Positions 8,845 to 18,481 are shown, counted from the first letter of the stretch. The stretch is DNA of 64,000 nt from Fimbriimonadia bacterium (GCA_039961735.1 JABRVX010000008.1:47208-111207), one strand, 5' to 3'. The notes: generated from the sequence alone by a model not told the origin. Made by a program: numbers and translations.

Positions 8845-11807
8845 TGTCTGTCTCCATCGAATTGCATGCGCATCTGACCGGTTTTGGAATCTACATCCGA
8901 CAGCCGTTGGTCGATGAGCGCCCGCCAGTTGGCGACGAGTTTCTTGAGCGCGGCGGATTCCGCCGGAGTGGTCGCCACAGCATGCTCGGGTCCGTCGTCC
9001 TTCCTGCCGGCCAACGCCGTTCCGGCCAAGGCTTGAGCCACCAGGCGCAGACGCTCCCGGTCCGGCCTCGCCTCGTCGAGGAAGTCATTCAGCTTGCGGG
9101 GTTCGTTTTCCACAAGCCAGAGGATACGATGCAGGGTATCAATAAGTGGGGCAGACGTGCCGTCATCCTTGGGCATGCCCAATTTTTCGTCGTCTCCCCG
9201 TTCGGCGAAATCTCGCAGCCGGTATTTGCCCTTCTTTTTTTCGACCAGCGCGCGGCTTCCGGACGAAAGGCCGTTCTGGCCGTCCAGCTCTACATTCTGG
9301 CCGTAGGTGAAAACGATGGCCTCGCCAGCGTCCATCTCGGCCGCCTTATAAGCGTAGCGCCAGAGCACGTAAAACCGGCTGGGCCCGTCCACCGCGGCAA
9401 CGCCGCTTCCTGTTACCCCGAAGATCTTTTCGAGAAGCGTCTCCAGCACGACCCCTTCCACCTCGGCCAGAAACTTCTCGGCCGGGACCTCCTCGCCGTT
9501 TGCGTACTCCACGCGGGCAAATTTGGTGAAGGCGCGGAGCCCTGCACCTACCGCGGCAATGACCAGGTCCGCGCCGGTGATGCCCATCTTCCAGAGCGAA
9601 TCGACCCGCTCTCGGACGATCTTATCGAGCTCGGACCGTACTTCGTCCTCATAAGAGCCGGTCAATGCACCTTCCCGTTTGCGGGCGACAAGGAAGATGC
9701 TGGAGGCGAGTGCCGCCGATGCGATTGCTCGAACTCGACCTGGTCGCTCAGTATCGAACGGCCAAGCTTCCGTGACGGTGAAGCCAGCCCTTCGAAGCGC
9801 GTCAACCAATGTAGCCCAGCCCAAAGTTGTCTTGTGGGCATATACAATCACCATCATGCCGTGCGCCTTCAGCACCCGGCATGATTCGCCGAAGGTCACT
9901 TCCATCATCGCTTCATATGCGCGTTTCGCTTTTCTTTTGTCGCCGTCATGACGAACCGCATCAGCCACTGCCTCAGCCTTCTTGGGCGTTCCTTCTGTCG
10001 AGAAGTGCTCTGAATACAGATGCCCCACAGTACGCTTGAGCCATACAAAAAAGAAGTCTGAGATGTCCGCGTATGGCACATTGTCGTAATAGGGAGGATC
10101 TGAAACAACGGCGTCGAGTGATCTATCTGGCCAAGGTAGATTCATCGCGGAACCGCGCACAACACTGGCCGGGCTCCCCGTGGCGGATAACGCATCGATC
10201 ACGCCGATTATCCAGACAAGCGCGCCTTGCGGGGAACCAGATGCATCACCGAAAGGAGCGAGCTCAACAAAATCCCAAACAAGAGGAAGCCCTTTTTGCG
10301 CGAAAGTGCTCTTGATGAACTGCCCCCCAGACTCCCATACACAGACAGTACTATCGTAGTCAGCCTGACGGTCCAGGAGAATGCCTAAATAGCTTGCGAC
10401 TGCTCGTGCCCGCTCGGCCTCACAACTCGAAGAAATCATCTCCGCATGGGCTTGGCGAACACATGACGCAAGCGTAAGCAGGTACAGCAATTGACGAGAA
10501 GTGAATAGGTCACCAAATGTGACAAGACCATACAAGGACGTCCAGTTACTATTCTTGGCGTCGGTCACTATCGGTTCGCTTGGTATCGAAAGCCCCGTGC
10601 GTGAACAAATATCCGCGATACGTTCTTGGATCGAACTCTCATCGGGCTGTGCTCCTCCCACGTCGTCGGCTGAAAGAAACACCTTTCCTCGATGCCCTGG
10701 TCTAATACATCCAATGGTCATGATTTGTTGCCCCATGCGCTTAGCGCATCCTTCGGTCTTGACGTAAGCGCTGTCGGCCACGGTGCCGCAAAACGGACAT
10801 GTCGCATTACCGCCCTTCGAACCTGCGGCGGGGTCGAAACCAAGACCACGTTCGGATGTTGACTCCACGACTTCGAATCGAACGCGCTTTTCTCCCTTGG
10901 GAGCCACAAGCCTCAGGGCGACGTAGTTCTCCTTCTTCTTGCAAAGCCAGGTTTGTTTGGCCAATGGCACAGTAGCCCCGCACGAAGGGTTTTTGCAGCG
11001 GACGGTCCGCGTCCAGAGATAGGCAACCGGCATGAGGTATCCGGGAGGGATGCTTTCCTTGTCTGAAGATTGCCACATTTCTGACTGGACCGCCGGCCTG
11101 TTCCCTTTATATTTGGGATCGGGTATGAGCGGATACAAATCGCCGATCTCGGCCTTGACCTTCTCGAGCACCCAGTTCCCCCAGTACCGGACTTCCCCGG
11201 CCAACCCGCCCCAGGTCGTCTCACCCTTCGCATTCTTCGGCCCGGTCATGCCGCGCGCGCTCGGGTCGGGCTTTCCGTACTTCTGCGGATAGACCAAGGT
11301 GCAGAGTTGGATGATGTGCGCCACTGGGTTGAGGTCGAGGGCGTAAGCTTCACAACCCAGGCGTAGGGCTTCCAGAGGGATGGCCCCACCACCGGCGAAC
11401 ATGTCGAGCACCTTGGGACGAGGGGCGCGGCCTTCTTCGATGTCCTCGACGGTGACCTTCTTGCCGGTCTCTTCGGTCAGCCGCTCGGCGTGGGCTTCGA
11501 GAATATGCCGCTGGGCTTCCTTGATGACGGTAGGGCTGCCAGGATACTTACAGAGCCGCTCGATGAACTTGGCCGCATTGGCCCTGCCCAGACTCTGCTT
11601 CTTGTTGTCCGGCCCGTTCTCCGGGATGAACCGCGACGCCGGGACAAGCGCGCCATACACCGCGGCGCGACACGCCACCAAGGGCCGCCGCGCCCACCAG
11701 AGGTGAAGGGTCGAAATGTGCCCCTTGCGGACGGATTTCTCCCGCGACGCCTCGGCGCTGATGGCCTGGATCGGCAGAAAGTCTTCTATCAATCTACGGT
11801 CGTTCAT
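8841..11807 (-). CDS. DUF1156-domain DNA methylase with zinc ribbons
   Basis: Protein of 988 residues. The N-terminal DUF1156 segment reads SAEASREKSVRKGHISTLH followed by LWWARRPL. The SAM-binding loop is DMFAGGG (F137-G141), and the catalytic motif of amino-methyltransferases is SDPPYYDNVPY (DPPY about 570-573). Between them are zinc-ribbon cysteine pairs: CKNPSCG with a second pair near residue 290, and CPFCG near 340. This architecture is that of predicted adenine- or cytosine-N4-specific methylases of defence islands. ATG 11807 overlaps the TGA of the upstream helicase remnant, and the stop overlaps the DUF499 start. The expected role is to mark self DNA for the helicase/ATPase partners; target sequence and base are unknown. 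Confidence 0.87.
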   Translation of the reverse strand: MNDRRLIEDFLPIQAISAEASREKSVRKGHISTLHLWWARRPLVACRAAVYGALVPASRFIPENGPDNKKQSLGRANAAKFIERLCKYPGSPTVIKEAQRHILEAHAERLTEETGKKVTVEDIEEGRAPRPKVLDMFAGGGAIPLEALRLGCEAYALDLNPVAHIIQLCTLVYPQKYGKPDPSARGMTGPKNAKGETTWGGLAGEVRYWGNWVLEKVKAEIGDLYPLIPDPKYKGNRPAVQSEMWQSSDKESIPPGYLMPVAYLWTRTVRCKNPSCGATVPLAKQTWLCKKKENYVALRLVAPKGEKRVRFEVVESTSERGLGFDPAAGSKGGNATCPFCGTVADSAYVKTEGCAKRMGQQIMTIGCIRPGHRGKVFLSADDVGGAQPDESSIQERIADICSRTGLSIPSEPIVTDAKNSNWTSLYGLVTFGDLFTSRQLLYLLTLASCVRQAHAEMISSSCEAERARAVASYLGILLDRQADYDSTVCVWESGGQFIKSTFAQKGLPLVWDFVELAPFGDASGSPQGALVWIIGVIDALSATGSPASVVRGSAMNLPWPDRSLDAVVSDPPYYDNVPYADISDFFFVWLKRTVGHLYSEHFSTEGTPKKAEAVADAVRHDGDKRKAKRAYEAMMEVTFGESCRVLKAHGMMVIVYAHKTTLGWATLVDALRRAGFTVTEAWPFDTERPGRVRAIASAALASSIFLVARKREGALTGSYEDEVRSELDKIVRERVDSLWKMGITGADLVIAAVGAGLRAFTKFARVEYANGEEVPAEKFLAEVEGVVLETLLEKIFGVTGSGVAAVDGPSRFYVLWRYAYKAAEMDAGEAIVFTYGQNVELDGQNGLSSGSRALVEKKKGKYRLRDFAERGDDEKLGMPKDDGTSAPLIDTLHRILWLVENEPRKLNDFLDEARPDRERLRLVAQALAGTALAGRKDDGPEHAVATTPAESAALKKLVANWRALIDQRLSDVDSKTGQMRMQFDGDRQ

Positions 11808-13612
11808 AAGTTGTTCACCTCCGCTACTATTGCCGCCGCTTCAGCCTGGCTCAACCCGGAGATGCGTGTCACGCTTGGAACACCCATCTCGTTCAGAAAC
11901 TGCGAGCGCGTCAGGCGCGCAACAGACCTTTGAGTCAAAGCCATCGCTTGGGCACCCGAATGCTGGGCGACGTGGGACGCGATGCAGCACGCCATAGCCC
12001 GGGTGACGGACACGTAAAACAGACGTCGCTGTTCAATGAGCAGCCCGGTGGCCTGCAAGGCCCTGAAGTTCGGCATGAGGCCTTGTTCCGCCCCCGGTAT
12101 GAACACAACCTTCCCGCTGAGTCCTTTGGCTCCATGCATGGTCAGAATCCTGATGCGTTTCTGAACGGGTTCTTGAGTTTGAGGTTGTGCGCCACCAATT
12201 CGTTGATTTACCAAGTCAAGGATGGCCTGCTGATCGGATTCGCTGTCCGCCGCAAGAAACTGAAGAAGCTCCTCAAGTGTCATCTGGACCGGAAACGAGC
12301 CCATCAGGGTATTCCATATCGACAGGCTATTGGCAGCATCGCGCCCGGATGTGAACACCCGCGATGAGAGGATAGCCGTGATGTCGCCGCTCCGAGCGGC
12401 CAAGGTATCGCTCATGTTCCACGTTCTAATCGTTTGAACGGTTGCCATGACACGCTGAACTGCGGAGGGGCATCGCCCAGAAAACCACGTCGGGCATGCA
12501 GGGAGGTAAAAGAGTTGGCGAAAGTTCTGGTTGTTGGAAATGCAGGCATCCGCGACGCCCTTTGCCGTGGCGCTTCCGACACCGGAGAGAACCTCAAGCA
12601 GGTCCCGATGCGCCGGGTAGTCTTCTTCACCGGTTGAATTGTCCTTGGCGATCCGGAGAATCGAATAGACTGCCCTGATGGCCTCATATTCATTTGTGAG
12701 CGCCGCACCTCGCGGAGGATCATAGGGAAGACCGAGGTTGCCAAGTTCCTGGGCCAGCATGTCGAGTTGGACCCGACGATTGGATATCAAAATGAGAATT
12801 TCGTCTTCCCGCCCAGCCATGCCGGCGTTGATCAGCGCCTGACAAGATTGGGCAACGGCGCGAGCCTCCTCCTGTGCGGTCTGGAAAGACCAAACCATCA
12901 TTACGGCCCTGAACTGGCGGCGTGGCAGCGCCATAGAGCGACGTAAGGTTCTTGGCAACTCGATTCGAGTTGTAGGTGATCAGTCGGCTGGCCGGGCCGA
13001 GAACTGCCGGAGTGCATCGGAAGCAGTCTGTCAACACATGTGTGGCGGATGCCGGGTAGGCGGTTTGAAACTGGACGATGCCGTCTGGATTGGCATGACG
13101 GAACGAATAGATACTCTGGTCGTCGTCTCCGGCGACAAACAAGACTGTATTGTTCGCAGACAACAAGCGCACGAATTCCTGGTCGCACGCATTAAGGTCC
13201 TGGAATTCGTCAACGATCAAATGGTCGATTTGCGGTAATTGATTTGGCTGCAATGCGCCTTGCTGAAGTGCGTCTACGCACTTGTAGATAACCTCGCCGG
13301 GAAGCACACAGCAATACAGGTTGGTCCGAGCCGGATGAAATGCGTTGAATCCTTGAACCTCGGCAGGAGTTATTTGCGCCTGGTTCACGTATTGCGGATT
13401 CAGAGTCTGCCATTGTGCGTCGTGGGCAAGTCTGATCTCGGCGGCTCGGGACGGAGTACATCCCAGACTCCCGGCGAATTCTCTGTCATAAACATTGGTC
13501 TGTTCCCAATCATCCAGCATGATTGGCGTGCTGGGATACGTGGTGCACCGTCCCTTGCTGCGGCCCACTGGCGCTGTTCGGCTTGTGCTTTTTGAGCGGC
13601 GGTTATCGGCAT
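11804..13612 (-). pseudogene. UvrD/Rep-type superfamily 1 helicase, broken: Walker A region deleted plus frameshifts
   Basis: Pieces of one UvrD-like helicase lie in three reading frames. The gene begins at ATG 13612 (MPITAAQKAQAEQRQWAAAR), which matches the Q-motif start of the family. The frame then jumps near 13540 to YPSTPIMLDDWEQ, so the roughly 100 residues that should hold motif I (GxGKT) and motif Ia are missing. The middle part (to about 12910) keeps DEFQDLN, GDDDQSIYSFRHA and CFRCTPAV. A second frame change near 12900-12925 leads to the C-terminal part, with ILTMHGAKGL (motif V) and QRRLFYVSVTRA (motif VI). Without motif I it cannot be a normal ATPase. Its TGA still overlaps the methylase ATG as ATGA. 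A single sequencing error cannot explain the missing segment. Confidence 0.78.
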
Positions 13613-13616
13613 ATTC

Positions 13617-16600
13617 TCACCTTTGGCAGTCTCCACACTGAGTTATGGCCTCAGCAGGGATTTCATAGAACCTCGCCGCCACGATCTCCCTCTTGGCGTG
13701 ATCGAGCTTGGCAACAGGATTGTGGATGCGCACAAGTTCAGGCGAATCGCCCAGGGGGTCCCATACCACATAAAGCCAATACGTCTCGGCAAGCTGCTGG
13801 GCCTTGTACCACTCGTTCGTGGTAAGCCTTACCGGCTGCCCTCGCAGGCGTCCTTTGACCTCGACTCTCTTGACGAAGACCTCGCCGGTGGCTTCATCGG
13901 CAATCTTGTGCGCGCGGATGTCGAATCCGAGTTTCAGGTGTCCCACGCGCTCGATGCGATCCTCGGGGAAGCCTTCCGCGACCAGCGCTTCAATGACCTT
14001 GTCTTCTGCGGCGATCTCGCTCTGCCGGCGGATATCCGGATCGAGTTCGTCGGCCAGATCGGCGAGTTGGGCCTGCGTGTCGGCATCGGGGGCGAGGACA
14101 AAGGCCGTCCCCACGTGCTTGACCGGTCCAGTTCTGGCAATCTCAAGCCGTTTTAAACCGTCGAGGCGTTCCTGGCGTGCGCGCTGAAGCTCATCTACAT
14201 ATTTCCTGGCCTCGTCCGCAGCAAGTTTAAACTCAGGTTTGGTCACTGCTTCGGCGGCAAGCATCATGGCCCGCTCTTGGGCGCGGTCAATCCGGGCCTT
14301 GAACGACTTTTCCAGGTATTCCCGGCAAACCCGTGCGAAATGCTGCCGCTCGCTCTGACAACGGGCGCGGCACTCGAGCTGGTAGGTCGCTTTTAGAAAA
14401 TCGGAAGCCGCCTGCGTGGGAGTCGGTTCGATCTTCTGCGGCGGATGCGGATGCGCCGCAAGGTTGAGCAGGATGTCGCTTGGGATGACTTCGTAATGTC
14501 CGCGCTCCTCCCGAACGGCCACCAGCTCGCCGTAAAGCGGCACGTCGTTCCCTTTCGAGTCCTTGCCACGGATCGATATCTCGAAAAAATGAATTCGATA
14601 GGGCTCTCTGCACAGTGGATCAACGAAGAAACCGACACCGCCGATGATCCCCGCAAGCCGCTCGCCCAGTTTCTCGTCCACCGCTGCATAGAGCGGATGT
14701 CCCGGCCCCATCAGTACAGCGTCAACGTGGGCGTCCTGTTCAAGGTGGTGTTTGTGGAAGGTAATCTTTCGGTAGGACGATTCTGCTTTCCCGACCTTTT
14801 GGACAGAGCGTAGACGTTCAGAGCGAAGATCCGCAAGGACGTGCTCGACGCGCCACAACCCGTCGGCTCTCGGCTCGATCCGAAGGCCCACTTCCCGGGC
14901 AGCAGCGACGAACTGCGCTTCCACATAGCGAGGCATGAGCCGACGCTCTTCGACCTCGAGGTTCCGGCGCTGGAATGCTGAAAAATCCACGTGGCTGCGT
15001 GCAAGCGCAATGCCCGTTGCTTCCTCGTATTCTTTGAGCTTGGCCGGATCGATGCGATCAATTTGATCGAGATACTCATCGAGCCGCCGGGGATCATAGG
15101 CCGCATCTCGAAGCATGTCGGGGAGGTTTACGTCGTTCAGCGACAGCACTTCGCCGATCACGTCGAAAACGCGGCCTTCGAGGGCCTCGTTCATCTGGTC
15201 CAGCTTTTCCAGAAGGCGGTGGAGAATCCGGCCTTCAACGATGGGCTGTCCGTCCTCGGAGTCCGTGGCCACGAAGTTGAAAGCGTAAACGTCCCGGTCC
15301 TGACCGATGCGATGAATACGGCCCAGGCGCTGTTCCAGCCGGGTCGGGTTCCAGGGCATGTCATAGTTGATCATCAGGTGGCAGAACTGGAGGTTGATGC
15401 CTTCGCCAGCGGCCTCCGTTGCGATGCATACCTGCGCCCCGGTTCTAAAAATCTCCTGAGTCCGCTTGCGTTCATGGGGGTTCATGCCGCCGTGGATTTC
15501 GCAGGTACTGAAACCCCATCGTTCAAGATGATCGCGCACATAGCCGAGGGTATCCCGGTGTTCCGTGAAGATCAGGAGCTTTCCCCGGCCATCCTTCAGG
15601 TCCATGAACTGCGCCTCGCCGAGGCACTTCTTCAATGCGGCCAGTTTGGAATCGTTCGCGTTTTCACGAACCCTTCGCGCCTGCTCGACGAGCTCCTTAA
15701 GGGCGGAGATTTCTGCGCGCAACTGTTCAAGTTCCAGCGCGGCAGTGTACTCATCGACCAATTGATCACGTACCGCATCGTCGAGATCGTCTTCGTCCTG
15801 CTCTGCATCAGGCAGGCGGCCCTGCAAAGCCGCCAGCCGTTTGGCGCGCTGGGCCGGAGTGAGCCCCTCAAGCTCTTCCAGGAGATCTTCCTGCTTTTTC
15901 AACCGCCGCTTGATCGACTCGTGAATGGCGCAGGTGGAGCTCACCAACCTGCGTTGCAGGACAGTTCGGGTCAGCGCCGCGGAGGAACGTCTTTGCCCGG
16001 TCTGCTGAGGGATAAACTCGTTGATGTAAGCGGTGACGCTCTTGTAAAGGGTGTACTCGTCGTTGTTCAGGCAAAAAGTGACGGTGTTGGTATGCCGGTC
16101 CGGGAAGAGCCGTTTCCCATTCGCGTCCTTAAGGTCTTCTTTCAGCCTCCGGAGAGACCACGGAGAATCCTTGCCGAGGCGGAAAACGTCTTTGCGGATT
16201 GCGGTGGCCCGTTTTCCGAGGCGGTGTGGTTCGGGAAAAAGGTCCGGATCAATGAGCCGAAGGAAATGCGCGAACTTGTCTTCATCCCCATGGTGGGGTG
16301 TGGCAGTCAGGAGGAGGACATGGTCTGCTTGGGACGTGAGACGCGACGCCAGATCATAGCGCTTCGTTGTCGCAACCTTGGATTCTCGATTCTGTCCGCC
16401 TGAGGCTGTCCTGGCCGAACACTTGTGGGCTTCGTCGATGATGACGAGGTCCCACCGCTGTTGCCAGACGCGCTCGCGCACGTCATCTTGCTTGGCGTAG
16501 TCAATGGAAGCGATGATCTGTGAAGATCTCTGCCATGGATTGGTCAATTGTTGTTGGTCGACAGCGGAAAAGACAATGTCGAAAGGCTCGCCGAACCAGC

Positions 16601-17135
16601 GAAGCATCTCGTCCTGCCACTGTATGGTGAGCGGAGCGGGGCACAGGATAAGAATGCGCTCAATCGCCTCGCGAAGTTTCAGCTCCTTTACCAGAAGACC
16701 GGCCATGATCGTCTTGCCGGCTCCAGGATCATCCGCCAGCAGAAACCGCAACCTGGGCTGCGGAAGCATCGCTTGGTACACTGCTTCGATCTGATGCGGC
16801 AGGGTGCGGATGCCTGAAAGACTTACGGCAAACTGTTGGTCATGCGCGTAAGCCAGACGGACTCGGGCCGACTCGATCAGGAGTCGAAGCTTCTCGGCGT
16901 CCACAGGAGTTTCTGCTTTGGCTTCGTCAGGCTCCTTTCCAAGGACAGCCACGACCTCTTCCGCGGAGATGATGGCCTCTTCCAATGAGCCGTCGGGAAG
17001 ACGAACGCGACACTCATAGCCTGCCGAATCATCAGAACCGAGCGGTCGTGCATCCTCCAGGACCACGGGAACATCGAAATGTCCGGGAAGGGATATCCGC
17101 TGCCCTATCTGAGATGTGAGCAGACTGCTACTCAT
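13617..17135 (-). CDS. SNF2/DEAH-box helicase with C-terminal DUF3883-like domain
   Basis: Protein of 1172 residues. After a 90-residue N-terminal domain comes a superfamily 2 helicase core: Walker A DDPGAGKT (135-142), DEAH (234-237), LLTATPHHGDEDKF, and motif VI QRLGRIHRIGQ (about 600). A charged coiled-coil-like insert is near 400-480 (KKQEDLLEEL, LRAEISALKELVEQ). The last 150 residues (KVIEALVAEGFPEDRIERVG, FDIRA, KRVEVKGR, TNEWYKAQQL, YWLYVVWDP) match DUF3883, a domain related to restriction-endonuclease folds. The start at ATG 17135 overlaps the HTH gene by 8 bases. Proteins of this type (DrmD-like) accompany methylases in DISARM and related defence operons. Here it probably remodels or translocates along unmodified DNA; nuclease activity of the tail is a guess. 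Confidence 0.85.
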   Translation of the reverse strand: MSSSLLTSQIGQRISLPGHFDVPVVLEDARPLGSDDSAGYECRVRLPDGSLEEAIISAEEVVAVLGKEPDEAKAETPVDAEKLRLLIESARVRLAYAHDQQFAVSLSGIRTLPHQIEAVYQAMLPQPRLRFLLADDPGAGKTIMAGLLVKELKLREAIERILILCPAPLTIQWQDEMLRWFGEPFDIVFSAVDQQQLTNPWQRSSQIIASIDYAKQDDVRERVWQQRWDLVIIDEAHKCSARTASGGQNRESKVATTKRYDLASRLTSQADHVLLLTATPHHGDEDKFAHFLRLIDPDLFPEPHRLGKRATAIRKDVFRLGKDSPWSLRRLKEDLKDANGKRLFPDRHTNTVTFCLNNDEYTLYKSVTAYINEFIPQQTGQRRSSAALTRTVLQRRLVSSTCAIHESIKRRLKKQEDLLEELEGLTPAQRAKRLAALQGRLPDAEQDEDDLDDAVRDQLVDEYTAALELEQLRAEISALKELVEQARRVRENANDSKLAALKKCLGEAQFMDLKDGRGKLLIFTEHRDTLGYVRDHLERWGFSTCEIHGGMNPHERKRTQEIFRTGAQVCIATEAAGEGINLQFCHLMINYDMPWNPTRLEQRLGRIHRIGQDRDVYAFNFVATDSEDGQPIVEGRILHRLLEKLDQMNEALEGRVFDVIGEVLSLNDVNLPDMLRDAAYDPRRLDEYLDQIDRIDPAKLKEYEEATGIALARSHVDFSAFQRRNLEVEERRLMPRYVEAQFVAAAREVGLRIEPRADGLWRVEHVLADLRSERLRSVQKVGKAESSYRKITFHKHHLEQDAHVDAVLMGPGHPLYAAVDEKLGERLAGIIGGVGFFVDPLCREPYRIHFFEISIRGKDSKGNDVPLYGELVAVREERGHYEVIPSDILLNLAAHPHPPQKIEPTPTQAASDFLKATYQLECRARCQSERQHFARVCREYLEKSFKARIDRAQERAMMLAAEAVTKPEFKLAADEARKYVDELQRARQERLDGLKRLEIARTGPVKHVGTAFVLAPDADTQAQLADLADELDPDIRRQSEIAAEDKVIEALVAEGFPEDRIERVGHLKLGFDIRAHKIADEATGEVFVKRVEVKGRLRGQPVRLTTNEWYKAQQLAETYWLYVVWDPLGDSPELVRIHNPVAKLDHAKREIVAARFYEIPAEAITQCGDCQR

Positions 17136-17406
17136 TCCCGCCCCTCTTCCGTGAACGTGTCTTTGCTGTTGAGCGATTCGTCTGGGTTTTCGAGGAGGGT
17201 CGGCTTTGGACGGAACTTGGAGTCTTCTCTCGCTCGTTGTCTTGGCGCACCCACTCGTCTATTTCGGATAGCTTGAAACGAAAGAGCCGTCCCACACGGT
17301 GAGCAGGGAGCCCCCGTTCATCGATCCATCTATAAACCGAGTCCTTGGCCACCCCAAGGTGGGCGGCCACATCATCGACGCCAACCCAGCGTTCTTCAGC
17401 GGCCAT
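17128..17406 (-). CDS. Small HTH (excisionase/MerR-like) DNA-binding protein
   Basis: Protein of 92 residues. I prefer ATG 17406 because a GAGAGG ribosome site lies six bases upstream; a GTG at 17436 would add ten residues. The domain WVGVDDVAAHLGVAKDSVYR with WIDERGLPAHRVGRLFRF is the HTH_17/excisionase winged helix. The tail is a basic, serine/threonine/arginine-rich extension without fold signs. It is the first gene of the defence transcription unit and overlaps the helicase gene by 8 bases. It may be the regulator of the operon, or a DNA-targeting or excision factor left from an integrative element; the sequence does not decide. Confidence 0.75.
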   Translation of the reverse strand: MAAEERWVGVDDVAAHLGVAKDSVYRWIDERGLPAHRVGRLFRFKLSEIDEWVRQDNEREKTPSSVQSRPSSKTQTNRSTAKTRSRKRGGNE

Positions 17407-17564
17407 TTCAATCCTCTCGTCAGTTGTCAGAATCACTGCCTATGTATGCCAACCAAACCAGACACAAGTATACGAAACCTGTCCATTCCAGTCAAGGACA
17501 AACTGCTGGAATGCCGGGAATCTGCTGCGTACATGGCTCCAGACGGCGACCAACTACCGGGTTT

Positions 17565-17843
17565 TTAGCGCCAAATTCCCCCGGATAGATCTTTGAAGCC
17601 TCCGGTCCAGCGATCCCCCACCACATAGAGCCAGGTTTGGAGCACGGTTTCCTTTGTCCGGACAGGGACCAGAACACGGCGGTAGAGGCAGGGACCGCCG
17701 GGGTGAAACCCCTCCAGCCGGTCAATGGCCGGAAGGCGGGTTCCGGGGTCGTCGAAGGTCAGAAGCTCCCCGTACACGGGGCCCCAGGGCGCGCCTGTGC
17801 CCTTATTCGGAAGCCGGTCGGGGATTGGCTCGAGATTGGACAT
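17565..17843 (-). pseudogene. Gamma-glutamylcyclotransferase-like protein, N-terminally truncated
   Basis: A 92-codon fragment resembles the C-terminal half of the gamma-glutamylcyclotransferase/AIG2 fold: WGPVYGELLTFDD, then LPAIDRLEGFHPGG, then LYRRVLVPVR. Intact members begin with a V/F-YG-T-L-R loop about 50 residues earlier. The frame stays open upstream to 18047, but that part (proline/arginine-rich) does not look like the family. I therefore call it a remnant rather than a gene. It sits between the defence operon and tRNA-Asn, where partial genes often mark the edge of inserted DNA. An active, highly divergent short member cannot be excluded. Confidence 0.5.
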
Positions 17844-18060
17844 GCGAGCCACGACGCGCGCTTGTGTGCCCGGATGCAACCGGGCTGTTAAACAAGGCGA
17901 TTCGAAAAACGGAGAACGGGAGAATTCGGAAAGGACATTTTCGGTGAGCGCCCGCAACCCCCAGGGTTGCACCCGGCCCCCGGACTGCGGGCTTCGAAAC
18001 GGAGAATCAGGGTAAATGTGCGGGCGGGCGTAAGTCGGCGTGGGCACGCCGGAAACGACG

Positions 18061-18090
18061 AGACCCCGAGGAGATCACCCCACGGGGTCT
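18061..18090 (-). terminator. Hairpin downstream of tRNA-Asn
   Basis: AGACCCCG (18061-18068) pairs with CGGGGTCT (18083-18090) across a 14-base loop. On the minus strand the second arm is followed by a T-enriched CGTCGTTTCC stretch. The position, 40 bases beyond the 3' end of tRNA-Asn, fits a terminator. A second perfect small hairpin (CCGCTGA/TCAGCGG, 18107-18122) lies between it and the tRNA. The rest of 17844-18060 shows no gene. Confidence 0.5.
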
Positions 18091-18130
18091 TGCGTTAAAC
18101 AAGAACCGCTGAAATCAGCGGATTGAATTT

Positions 18131-18206
18131 TGGCTCCTCGGCGTGGACTCGAACCACGGACCCGCTGATTAACAGTCAGCTGCTCTACCAACTGAGCTAC
18201 CGAGGA
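18131..18206 (-). tRNA. tRNA-Asn (GTT)
   Basis: A full cloverleaf is visible on the minus strand: acceptor TCCTCGG/CCGAGGA, D-arm AGCTCAGTTGGTAGAGCA, anticodon stem GCTGA around loop CTGTTAA (anticodon GTT), T-arm with GGTTCGAGTCC, discriminator G and an encoded CCA. The 76-base length and all conserved positions are normal. It separates the defence region from the flagellar operon, and tRNA 3' ends are common integration sites. Confidence 0.95.
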
Positions 18207-18481
18207 GCGTCAATCGGGCCGCCCGCTGGTCGGCGACCACTACCTCTTTCCACATTCGGACTCCGGCGGCCACAACCTCAGCGTCAGAGGCCATGGCGGG
18301 TCCGACTGGTCGGCGTGCCGGCATTCGGGGAGCAATGTGCCACCCTAGGTCCCAGGGCAGCCGCTTGGCCCTTCCACCTGTCCGAGGGGGGATTCTACCC
18401 CCGAGAGAGTTCCACGTCAACCGAGAGCCGGCAAGTTTCTGCTGCAGGTCCTACAGCAGCGGGATCGGCTGCGGGCGAGGA

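Noticed and set aside
14991..16403. Plus-strand open frame of 470 codons inside the SNF2 helicase gene
   Set aside because: It is antisense to helicase motifs, with no homology and no ribosome site.
1..17406. CRISPR array or adaptation genes in the defence island
   Set aside because: I looked for regularly spaced repeats of 25-40 bases and for cas1, cas2 or cas6 frames; none occur in the window.
18131..18206. Direct repeat of tRNA-Asn as attachment site
   Set aside because: No second copy of the tRNA 3' end was found in the window; it may lie beyond the left edge, so integration remains unproven.
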